From the NCBI GenBank assembly GCA_903891475.1, contig CAITEP010000021.1, forward strand, positions 186,001 through 250,000: DNA of 64,000 bases, given 5' to 3'. How positions within the stretch are numbered: position 1 is the stretch's first letter; every line of letters starts with the position of its first letter. The notes under the pieces were generated by a model that worked only from the letters and a program-made list of their open reading frames with translations, was not told the origin of the DNA and searched no databases. The stretch comes from an uncultured Mucilaginibacter sp. (GTDB lineage: Bacteria; Bacteroidota; Bacteroidia; Sphingobacteriales; Sphingobacteriaceae). The position numbers and the translations under genes were made by a program. Positions 20,014-28,018 of the stretch are shown here, one piece after another.

Positions 20014-20051
20014 CATAAAAAAGCGGTATTATAAATATCGCTTTTTTTATG
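20014..20051 (+). terminator. Terminator after tRNA-Arg
   Basis: CATAAAAAAGCG (20014-20025) pairs with CGCTTTTTTTATG (20039-20051) with one bulged T; the T-run is inside the descending arm. It starts 14 bp after the mature tRNA end. Confidence 0.7.
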
Positions 20052-20076
20052 ATTATTTTAAAAATCTAACCCCTCT

Positions 20077-20143
20077 CAAATTATAATTTCGACCCTTGAA
20101 ATTATAATCGAAACCTTACAAATTGTAGTGAAATTATAATTTG
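20077..20143. repeat. AT-rich dispersed element, copy B (inverted relative to 13985-14097)
   Basis: Contains AAATTATAATTTC-type units; 20119-20142 is the exact reverse complement of 13986-14009, and 20080-20116 resembles the inverse of 14054-14090. It lacks about 43 bp from the middle of copy A. It lies just after the tRNA terminator. Confidence 0.6.
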
Positions 20144-20926
20144 GAATTAAAAAATGGCTACTTTTTCGGTTTTTTGAAGCTTTTTTTCAGCAAATTTTAG
20201 CCATTTACTTCAAACTATTTTGTTGTTATTGGGTTGATTAGTTTAAGTTAATCAATTCTTTTTTTAATGCCAGTTTTTTTGGTGGAAATGCAATCTCCGG
20301 GCATAGTCGTCTGAAGTTTATAAACTTCCCACAGCGGGGATATCAGAATTTAAAAATCAGTATCTCAAGTCAAAACACTTCTAACGTTAAGGTTTTGGCT
20401 CAAAATAAGGCGAACCATGTCTACTGGTTCAGCAGTTTGCGTATTAGGCTTATGTTTATTCATTAATAAGTATTTGCATTGTTAAAATCGCCTTTTATCA
20501 GAATTTAACCTTAAAACCATTACTTCAAATGCTTTCAAGCCAAATTGTTGGCTGGTATCGTTTAAATAATTGGTAATATCAGAGTTAAAGGTAGTAATAT
20601 ATTTTCATTTTTTTTTGTTTACTATCTGGTAAAGCCAAGGCAAGTAATATCATTTTAACAAAATGAATGACAAGTAGTTGTAAAAATCAATCTTAAAGGA
20701 TCAAAGAATAGAAAATAAGCAATTCAAAAGGAACGCTTTTTTTATCGGCCGTTTTTCTAAAATCTTATCAACCGAGACTTCATAAATCTCCCTAAGACTT
20801 TAATTTAAGCCACATTACCATTTTTTTGCTAATTCTTTTACTTTGCATTAAATATTAAAAAGGTATTGAAAGCTAATGTTTTTTAAATTCACATTTATTT
20901 ACTTAACTTTAGTTGCTTTATATTTT
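20144..20926. other. Gene-free stretch before the cytochrome/GH20 operon
   Basis: About 780 bp without a credible gene. It holds a perfect 16-bp palindrome GAAGTTTATAAACTTC at 20313-20328 and a small stem GAACCA/TGGTTC at 20413-20431. TACTTTGC near 20840 partly resembles a Bacteroidota -7 promoter element for the following operon, but the spacing to an upstream box is poor. Confidence 0.55.
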
Positions 20927-23245
20927 ATGCTGAGGAAGTTATATTTAATATCGCTATTATCTATTACAGGATTTTTTTGTATCCTGCAATCATGCACCCA
21001 TGTTTCAACAAATATGGATGAACAAATTCCAGATACAATAAGCTACAATTTCAATATCCGTCCCATTCTTTCCGACAAGTGCTATAAATGCCATGGCCCC
21101 GATGCTGGTAAAAGGCAAGCAGGTTTAAGGTTGGATATTCCTGAAAGTGCATTTAAGGCGCTAAAAGATAACCCCGACGCGCATGTTTTGGTACCAGGCA
21201 ATACAGATTTATCTGAATTATACCGAAGAGTAACCACTAAGGATACTTCCGAAATAATGCCTCCGGCCAATTCAAACCTAAAGCCCTTAACAGCGCATGA
21301 GGTGGCTTTGATTGAAAAATGGATTAAACAAGGTGCTAAATTTGAAAAGCACTGGGCATTTGTTCCTCCAAAATTATCTCCTATTCCAGAGGTGAAGGAT
21401 AGGTCTTGGCCAAAAAATCCGATTGATAATTTTATTCTGCATAAACAAGAACAACTTGGTTTAACGCCGAATCCCGAAGCTGACAAGGAACGTTTGTTAA
21501 AGCGCTTATGTTTTGACTTGAATGGCTTGCCGCCCGATATCGCTACCATGGATAGGTTTTTGGCTGATAATAGCGCTAATGCCTACGAAAAAATGGTGGA
21601 TGAGCTGATGAGCAAACCAAGCTATGGCGAAAAAATGACCCTTCATTGGCTGGATGTGGCTCGTTATGCCGATTCGCATGGTTACCAAGACGATAATTAC
21701 AGAACGCAATGGCCTTGGCGCGATTGGGTGATACATGCCTTTAACGATAATTTACCCTATGATAAATTTATAACATGGCAACTAGCAGGCGACTTGATAC
21801 CAAATACCACTAAGGAACAGTTATTGGCAACAGGCTTTAACCGTAATCACAAAATTACTGAAGAGGGGGGCGTTATAAACGAGGAGTATAGGGTGGCCTA
21901 TGTAACAGACCGTACCAATACCTTTGGTAAAGCATTGATAGGTGTTACCATGGAATGCGCCCATTGCCACGACCATAAGTACGACCCGTTTTCGCAAAAA
22001 GAATATTACCAATTGTACGCTTTTTTTAATAGCGTTAAAGAACCAGGTTTACAGTCGACAGTTGGTGGGCCGGAAACTTATGCCAAGCGACCATTGATGC
22101 AAATAACCAATGAGGATATTAAAGGCATCCTCAAGTTTATAAATAAAAAAGATACCGGAAAGGTAATTGTTTCGGTAATGGGTGATAGTGAGGTTTATCG
22201 AAAAACATATATCCTGAAACGTGGTAATTATGACGCGCATGGCGATGAAGTAATGCCCGGCACACCAAAATCAATATTACCATTTGATAATTCATTACCT
22301 CAAAACAGGCTAGGTTTAGCTAAATGGTTGTTTGATAAACGGAATCCGCTAACTGCAAGGGTATTTGTAAACCAACTTTGGCAGGAATTTTTTGGCAAAG
22401 GCTTTGTAAAAAGTGCCGGCGATTTTGGTATGCAAGGCGATTTACCCACCAACCCCGAATTGCTGGATTGGCTATCAGTCGATTTTGTAAACCATGGCTG
22501 GGATATGAAGCGTTTGGTAAAACAAATGGTGATGTCGGCAACTTACCGGCAATCAGCGGTTATCAGTCCTGAAAAGCTGAAAGCCGACCCTGATAATACC
22601 TATTTGGCTCGAAGTTCCCGCTACCGTTTCCCTGCCGAATTTGTGCGGGATATGGTATTGGCAAGCAGTGGCCTATTAACTCGCACCATTGGTGGGCCAA
22701 GCGTAAACCCTTACCAACCGCCGGGCTTATGGGAAAACGCTACATCGGGCAGAGGCATTTTGGCTAATTATAAACAAGTGCATGGTGCCGACTTGTACCG
22801 CCGTGGTATGTATACGCTGATAAAGCGTACCGTTCCACCTGTTGAAATGGCCATTTTTGATGCCAGCAACCGCGACCAATGCGAAGTAAAGCGGCTACGG
22901 ACAAACACTCCTTTGCAAGCCCTGTTGATGGAGAACGACCCAACTGTGCTTGAGGCTGCAAGGGTATTGGCTGCAAAATTATTGCAAGAGCAAAGTGTTT
23001 CAAATGATAAAATAGTTAAAGCTTTTAGGCAGATAATTTGCAGAAAACCGAATGAAAAAGAGCTGCAAGTTTTAACTGATTATTATCGGGATGAATTAAA
23101 GGCTATGGATAAGGAAACCGCCCAAAAAGTACTGAATGTAGGCGAGTATCCTATACCACAACATATTGATAAAGTAAAATTGGCGGCATTAATGAAAGTA
23201 GTGGATGCCATTTATAACCTGGAAGAAGCGATAGTAAAAACCTGA
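20927..23245 (+). CDS. Planctomycete-type cytochrome c lipoprotein with DUF1549 and DUF1553
   Basis: From ATG at 20927 the product is 772 aa: MLRKLYLISLLSITGFFCILQ then lipid Cys23, a lipoprotein signal. A PSCyt1 haem-binding segment follows (FNIRPILSDKCYKCHGPDAGKRQAGLRLD, CxxCH at 52-56), then DUF1549 (about 140-345, WPKNPIDNFILHKQEQLGLTPNPEADKERLLKR..., ECAHCHDHKYDPFSQKEYYQ with a second CxxCH) and DUF1553 (about 455-700, RLGLAKWLFDKRNPLTARVFVNQLWQEFFGKG). The ATG at 20876 would put a second hydrophobic stretch before the signal and is less likely. These proteins are abundant in Planctomycetes and Verrucomicrobia; their reaction is unknown. It heads a five-gene operon, with 5 bp to the next gene. 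Confidence 0.9.
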   Translation: MLRKLYLISLLSITGFFCILQSCTHVSTNMDEQIPDTISYNFNIRPILSDKCYKCHGPDAGKRQAGLRLDIPESAFKALKDNPDAHVLVPGNTDLSELYRRVTTKDTSEIMPPANSNLKPLTAHEVALIEKWIKQGAKFEKHWAFVPPKLSPIPEVKDRSWPKNPIDNFILHKQEQLGLTPNPEADKERLLKRLCFDLNGLPPDIATMDRFLADNSANAYEKMVDELMSKPSYGEKMTLHWLDVARYADSHGYQDDNYRTQWPWRDWVIHAFNDNLPYDKFITWQLAGDLIPNTTKEQLLATGFNRNHKITEEGGVINEEYRVAYVTDRTNTFGKALIGVTMECAHCHDHKYDPFSQKEYYQLYAFFNSVKEPGLQSTVGGPETYAKRPLMQITNEDIKGILKFINKKDTGKVIVSVMGDSEVYRKTYILKRGNYDAHGDEVMPGTPKSILPFDNSLPQNRLGLAKWLFDKRNPLTARVFVNQLWQEFFGKGFVKSAGDFGMQGDLPTNPELLDWLSVDFVNHGWDMKRLVKQMVMSATYRQSAVISPEKLKADPDNTYLARSSRYRFPAEFVRDMVLASSGLLTRTIGGPSVNPYQPPGLWENATSGRGILANYKQVHGADLYRRGMYTLIKRTVPPVEMAIFDASNRDQCEVKRLRTNTPLQALLMENDPTVLEAARVLAAKLLQEQSVSNDKIVKAFRQIICRKPNEKELQVLTDYYRDELKAMDKETAQKVLNVGEYPIPQHIDKVKLAALMKVVDAIYNLEEAIVKT

Positions 23246-23250
23246 TTATT

Positions 23251-24708
23251 ATGGAGAAAGATATTTTAGAACACCGTTTGCAAATAAACAGGCGTCACTT
23301 TTTATCAAAGCTTAGCTTAGGGTTGGGTAGTGTGGCATTGGGTTCATTGCTTATTCCAAATCTGTTTAATGGCATTGGTACTGGAAGCGATGAGGATTTT
23401 ATACCGGGTATACCCAACTTTGCCCCTAAAGCCAAGCGGGTAATATATCTTTTTCAAGATGGCGCGCCATCTCAACTCGAGTCGTTCGATTATAAACCAA
23501 AGCTTCGTGAAATGATGGGGCAGGAGCTACCCCCTTCGGTACGCGGTAACCAGATTTTAACCGGGATGACGGCTCAACAAAAGTCATTCCCCTTAATTGG
23601 CTCTTATTATGATTTTAAACAATATGGCGAATCAAAAGCTTGGGTGAGCGATTTATTTCCCCATATAGGCAAAATAGCCGATGATATTTGCATTATCCGC
23701 TCCATGAATACCGATGCCATTAACCACGACCCTGCATTGACTTTTTTTCAAACCGGGGCACAGCAAGGTAACAGGCCAAGCATGGGTGCTTGGGTAAGCT
23801 ATGGTTTAGGTAGCGAAAATAAAAATTTACCAGCCTTTACCGTGTTGCTTTCCAAAGGGAAGGGTAATGGACAGGGGGTATATTCAAAATTATGGAGTAA
23901 CGGCTTTTTAGATTCAATACACCAAGGGGTTCAGTTTAGTAGCAGTGAAAATCCGGTGCTTTACTTGAACGATCAGGATGGCATTGACAAACGCGACCGC
24001 CGCAAAATGTTGGATAAACTAGCCGAATTGAATGAAATGTCGGCAAAGGAGTTCGGCGACCCTGAAATTAATGCTAAAATTCAGCAATATGAAATGGCCT
24101 ATCGCATGCAATCGGCCGTGCCCGATATTATGGATGTATCAAAAGAACCAGACGATATTGTTAAAATGTATGGCCCTGATTGTTTAGTGCCCGGAACCTA
24201 TGCCGCTAATTGTTTGCTGGCTCGTAAACTATCGGAAAACGGTGTTCGGTTTATACAACTGTACCACCAAGGATGGGATCAACATAGCAATTTACCAAAA
24301 GAAATGGCCGGGCAAGCAAAAGATGTTGACCAAGCATCTGCAGCTTTAGTTACCGATTTAAAACAACGTGGATTATTGGATGAAACCTTGGTTATTTGGG
24401 GAGGCGAATTTGGGCGAACAAATTATAGTCAGGGTAAATTAAATGTGGATAATTATGGTCGCGACCATCACCCTCGTTGCTTTAGTGCATGGATGGCAGG
24501 TGGAGGTATTAAACCCGGATTGGTTTATGGCGAATCGGATGAGTTTGGTTATAATATTATAAAAGACCCCGTGCATGTGCATGATTTTCATGCCACTATA
24601 TTGAATCAATTGGGTATTGATCATAAAAAACTAACCTTTAAAAGTCAGGGCCGTAGGTATAGGCTTACCGACGTAGCTGGTAATGTTGTAAAAGGGATCA
24701 TAGCTTAA
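23251..24708 (+). CDS. DUF1501 protein (sulfatase/phosphatase-like fold), Tat-exported
   Basis: A 485-aa protein with a twin-arginine-type signal (INRRHFLSKLSLGLGSVALGSLL), so it is probably exported folded. The body matches DUF1501: KRVIYLFQDGAPSQLESFDYKPKL, ICIIRSMNTDAINHDPALTFFQTGAQQGNRPSMGAWVSYGLGSEN, RFIQLYHQGWDQHSN, LVIWGGEFGRTNYSQ and GRDHHPRCFSAWMAGGGIKPG. DUF1501 belongs to the alkaline-phosphatase/sulfatase fold; Asp and His residues of the metal site are retained, but the substrate is unknown. DUF1501 genes almost always follow DUF1549/DUF1553 genes, as here with a 5-bp gap, so the two probably form a complex or pathway. Confidence 0.92.
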   Translation: MEKDILEHRLQINRRHFLSKLSLGLGSVALGSLLIPNLFNGIGTGSDEDFIPGIPNFAPKAKRVIYLFQDGAPSQLESFDYKPKLREMMGQELPPSVRGNQILTGMTAQQKSFPLIGSYYDFKQYGESKAWVSDLFPHIGKIADDICIIRSMNTDAINHDPALTFFQTGAQQGNRPSMGAWVSYGLGSENKNLPAFTVLLSKGKGNGQGVYSKLWSNGFLDSIHQGVQFSSSENPVLYLNDQDGIDKRDRRKMLDKLAELNEMSAKEFGDPEINAKIQQYEMAYRMQSAVPDIMDVSKEPDDIVKMYGPDCLVPGTYAANCLLARKLSENGVRFIQLYHQGWDQHSNLPKEMAGQAKDVDQASAALVTDLKQRGLLDETLVIWGGEFGRTNYSQGKLNVDNYGRDHHPRCFSAWMAGGGIKPGLVYGESDEFGYNIIKDPVHVHDFHATILNQLGIDHKKLTFKSQGRRYRLTDVAGNVVKGIIA

Positions 24709-24760
24709 CTAAAAGAAGGCTAAATATTATTAATTTACATAGGTTATAACAACCTGTTTT

Positions 24761-25786
24761 ATGGAAAGAAGAAAATTTTTACAGCAAACAAGCATTTTTA
24801 CAGCTGGCTTTTTTATATCAAAAAATATGATTAAGCATAATGAAGAACCAATTTATGGGCACAATAACATGCGTTATCGGATGGATAAGGCTTGGAGCAA
24901 AGCCGACCCATTGAAAAACCCGGTGAATGATTGTCATGAAATGGTTCAGGATTCAAAAGGTCGTATTTTGCTGTTAACCAATGAGACAAAAAACAATGTC
25001 TTGATTTTTAATAAGTCGGGGAAATTGTTGGATACTTGGGGGCATGATTTTCCGGGCGCGCATGGTTTAACATTGGTAAATGAGGGTGGCACGGAGTTTC
25101 TTTTTATAACCGATACAAATAAACATCAGGTATATAAAACTACTATGGATGGCAGGGTCTTATTGACCATTGATGTTCCCCTTGAAACAGGGGTTTATAA
25201 AAAGGCGGAAGAGTTTGTACCTACTGAAACAACTATTGATTACAATGGCGATATTTTTATTGCCGATGGCTATGGCGCGCAATACATTATGCAATATGAT
25301 AAAACAGGTAAGTTAAAACATTTTTTTGGCGGAAAAGGAGAAGGCGACGAGCATTTAGACAACGCCCATGGTATTTTGATTGATAGGAGAAAAGGAACAC
25401 CTACCTTGGTTATAACCGACCGTACCCGTAATTGCTTTAAGCGCTTTAGCATGGATGGTAAATTGTTGAGCATCATAAAGCTACCCGGAGCTTGCGTTTG
25501 CCGACCAGTAATTAAAGGTAAATACTTATATGCCGCTGTATTACGCACACATGATCTGGGTAATGCCGATTCGGGATTTGTAACCATATTGGATAGCGAG
25601 GATAAAGTAGTATCAAATATTGGAGGAACAGAGCCAATTTATAAAGATGGCCTATTGCAACCCATGGCACAAAGCGAAAAAATATTTTTAAACCCCCACG
25701 ATGTTTGTGTTGACGATGATGAGAATCTGTATGTAGCACAATGGGCATCGGGTAAGGTTTACCCTTATAAATTTACCAGGGTTTAA
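24761..25786 (+). CDS. NHL-type beta-propeller protein, Tat-like signal
   Basis: A 341-aa secreted protein. The N-terminus MERRKFLQQTSIFTAGFFIS resembles a twin-arginine signal. The rest is a six-bladed NHL/SMP-30-like propeller: NDCHEMVQDSKGRILLLTNETKNNVLIFNKSGKLLDTWG, FLFITDTNKHQVYKTTMDGRVL, TIDYNGDIFIADGYGAQYIMQYDKTGKLKHFFGG, and the final NPHDVCVDDDENLYVAQWASGKVYPYKF. No catalytic site can be assigned with confidence; the family includes lactonases and peptidylglycine-type lyases, and also pure binding proteins. It lies 52 bp after the DUF1501 gene and 16 bp before the next gene, inside the operon. Confidence 0.85.
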   Translation: MERRKFLQQTSIFTAGFFISKNMIKHNEEPIYGHNNMRYRMDKAWSKADPLKNPVNDCHEMVQDSKGRILLLTNETKNNVLIFNKSGKLLDTWGHDFPGAHGLTLVNEGGTEFLFITDTNKHQVYKTTMDGRVLLTIDVPLETGVYKKAEEFVPTETTIDYNGDIFIADGYGAQYIMQYDKTGKLKHFFGGKGEGDEHLDNAHGILIDRRKGTPTLVITDRTRNCFKRFSMDGKLLSIIKLPGACVCRPVIKGKYLYAAVLRTHDLGNADSGFVTILDSEDKVVSNIGGTEPIYKDGLLQPMAQSEKIFLNPHDVCVDDDENLYVAQWASGKVYPYKFTRV

Positions 25787-25802
25787 AAACATTAACTAAT
25801 TA

Positions 25803-27962
25803 ATGATTAAACGCGACTACCAAGTTCTTGCCGAGAACTTTTTGTTTTTTCTGAATATATTCATCCTGTTTCTGCTCATTTTTAGCAGTAGTTTGGCAAT
25901 TCCGCAATGGCTGCAACCCTTTGGCAGGCTGCATCCTTTACTATTGCACTTTCCAATAGTACTATTGTTAATGGCTATTTTGTTAGAACTTTTCAGGTTT
26001 AATAAAAAATTTATAAACGAACCATTATACCAAAACTTTACCAATTGGGTATGGCTTATAGCTGCCATATTTGCCGCTATAACGGTAATGATGGGGCTGT
26101 TTTTATCAAATGAACCCGGTTATGAGGGTGGTACTTTGCAATGGCACAAATGGTTGGGCGTTGGTATAGCGTTTAATGCGACAGCTATTTATTGGTTTAG
26201 GAATAAACATTGGTACACTATTAAAATAGTAAGGGGAAGTTTAGGGTTATTAATGGCATTGTTGATTGTAGGAGGCGATTATGGAGCCAATCTTACGCAT
26301 GGCGAAAATTTTGTGTTAGCTCCGGTTTGGCATCCCGAAAAGAAAAAGGTAGCGATTGATAAAGCTTTGGTTTTTAATGATTTGATTGAGCCTATTTTTC
26401 AAGAGAAATGTACCAGCTGCCATAACCCAAATAAATCAAAAGGTGGGTTGATTTTAGTTGATGAAAAGTCGGTTTTAAAAGGTGGCAAAAATGGTAAATT
26501 CTATGCAGGCGGACAGCCACAACTTAGTTTGTTATTAAAACGCGTACATGAGCCAGAGCAAGAAAAAGAGCATATGCCTCCAACAGGTAAACCACAATTA
26601 ACTACGCAGGAAATGCTTTTGCTTTATTTATGGGTAAAAGAAAACGCCGCTTTTAATAAAAAAGTGGTTGATTTACCCCAAAATGATTCATTACGAATTA
26701 TTGCCACTAATTTTTTAAAACCTAATGACGAAAAAGAAATTCATTTTGATTTTGGAGCGGCTGATGAAAAAGTTATCAAAAAACTAAATAACAACTATAG
26801 AACAATTTATCCTATTGGACAAGGCTTGCCTGCACTTGGTGTAAATATTTATAATAAAAAAACATATGAGCCTAAAGTTTTAGAAGAACTCCTCGACCTA
26901 AAAAAACAGATTGTTACGCTCGATTTAAATAGAATGCCTGTGAAGGATGCGGAGCTTAAAACCATCGCTAAATTTGAGAATCTGCAAACCTTGATACTTA
27001 ATTTTACAGATATAACAGGTAATACACTCAAAGAATTAGCTCCGTTAAAGCATTTGAATACTTTGGCACTGTCGGGTGTAAGGCTGAATAGCGATGGTCT
27101 AGCTCAAATTGCATTATTAAAAAGCATTACCAAACTAACCATATGGAATACCGGATTAACTGACAAAGACATTGCCAGTCTAAAAGCCAATAACAAAAAC
27201 CTGGCAATTATTACAGGGTATAAAGATGATGGTAAACCAATTAAACTAAATAACCCGCAAATTGGTAATACCAACTTTATTTTTGCGGATAAGGTGGAGT
27301 TACAATTAAAACATCCGATAAAGGGAGTGGAGTTACGTTATACTACTGACGGAACTGACCCTGATAGTATCAAATCGGCAATTTTTAAACCGGGTACTTA
27401 TATCAATAACAATGAGTTTATAAAAGCCAAAGCATTTAAAGCGGGTTGGCTAAGCAGTGATGTGGTAAGCTTCAACTTTTATAAAAATGCTTTTACACCT
27501 GATAGCATTGGTTACCTAGCCGGGCCAAATGATAAATATAGTGGCGATGGGGCTAAAACATTAATAGATAAAGACCTTGGGGGAACTAATTTTGGAAATG
27601 GCAAATGGATAGGTTCGCAAAAAGATCTTGTTATTTATATGCAATTTAGCAGTCCGAAAAATTTGAATACTGTTACTTTAAATTGTATGCGCAATATAGG
27701 TAGTCAAATTTTTCTCCCAATAGGTGTAGAGGTATGGGGTGGTATCGATAAAAATCACCTGAAATTATTAAGTAGTATAAAAACGCCTATTCCATTAAAA
27801 GATGATCCCCTTTTATTAAAGGGCATGGAATGTAAACTGAACGCTGGAAAAACTATTTCCTACCTAAAAATAATCGCGAAGCCTATTCAAAAATTACCAT
27901 CATGGGATCCGGTGAAAAACCAACCCGGTTGGGTTTTTGTTGATGAAATATTTTTGAATTAA
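25803..27962 (+). CDS. Multi-domain membrane cytochrome: DUF2231-like, PSCyt1, LRR and hexosaminidase C-terminal domains
   Basis: A 719-aa protein with an unusual domain series. Residues 10-165 form four to five membrane segments of DUF2231 type (GRLHPLLLHFPIVLLLMAILLELF). At 193-265 there is a PSCyt1 cytochrome domain with CTSCH at 203-207 and MPPTGKPQLT as the likely axial Met region. Residues about 370-470 carry leucine-rich repeats (LKTIAKFENLQTLILNFTDI..., LKELAPLKHLNTLALSGV). Residues about 495-560 form a chitobiase/hexosaminidase C-terminal-like domain (GVELRYTTDGTDPDS), followed by a beta-sandwich resembling a discoidin-type carbohydrate binder (KWIGSQKDLVIYMQFSSPKNLNTVTLN). It could hold glycan at the surface while passing electrons, which is inference. 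The spacing of 56 bp puts it directly upstream of the GH20 gene. Confidence 0.85.
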   Translation: MIKRDYQVLAENFLFFLNIFILFLLIFSSSLAIPQWLQPFGRLHPLLLHFPIVLLLMAILLELFRFNKKFINEPLYQNFTNWVWLIAAIFAAITVMMGLFLSNEPGYEGGTLQWHKWLGVGIAFNATAIYWFRNKHWYTIKIVRGSLGLLMALLIVGGDYGANLTHGENFVLAPVWHPEKKKVAIDKALVFNDLIEPIFQEKCTSCHNPNKSKGGLILVDEKSVLKGGKNGKFYAGGQPQLSLLLKRVHEPEQEKEHMPPTGKPQLTTQEMLLLYLWVKENAAFNKKVVDLPQNDSLRIIATNFLKPNDEKEIHFDFGAADEKVIKKLNNNYRTIYPIGQGLPALGVNIYNKKTYEPKVLEELLDLKKQIVTLDLNRMPVKDAELKTIAKFENLQTLILNFTDITGNTLKELAPLKHLNTLALSGVRLNSDGLAQIALLKSITKLTIWNTGLTDKDIASLKANNKNLAIITGYKDDGKPIKLNNPQIGNTNFIFADKVELQLKHPIKGVELRYTTDGTDPDSIKSAIFKPGTYINNNEFIKAKAFKAGWLSSDVVSFNFYKNAFTPDSIGYLAGPNDKYSGDGAKTLIDKDLGGTNFGNGKWIGSQKDLVIYMQFSSPKNLNTVTLNCMRNIGSQIFLPIGVEVWGGIDKNHLKLLSSIKTPIPLKDDPLLLKGMECKLNAGKTISYLKIIAKPIQKLPSWDPVKNQPGWVFVDEIFLN

Positions 27963-28018
27963 AAGCGCTGCATATCATACATATCTATTATTTGATTATA
28001 ATTTAATTGTTCATTCTT

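Noticed and set aside
20330..20870. Possible transposon remnant in the gene-free stretch
   Set aside because: No transposase motif, target duplication or terminal inverted repeats could be found; only isolated small palindromes.
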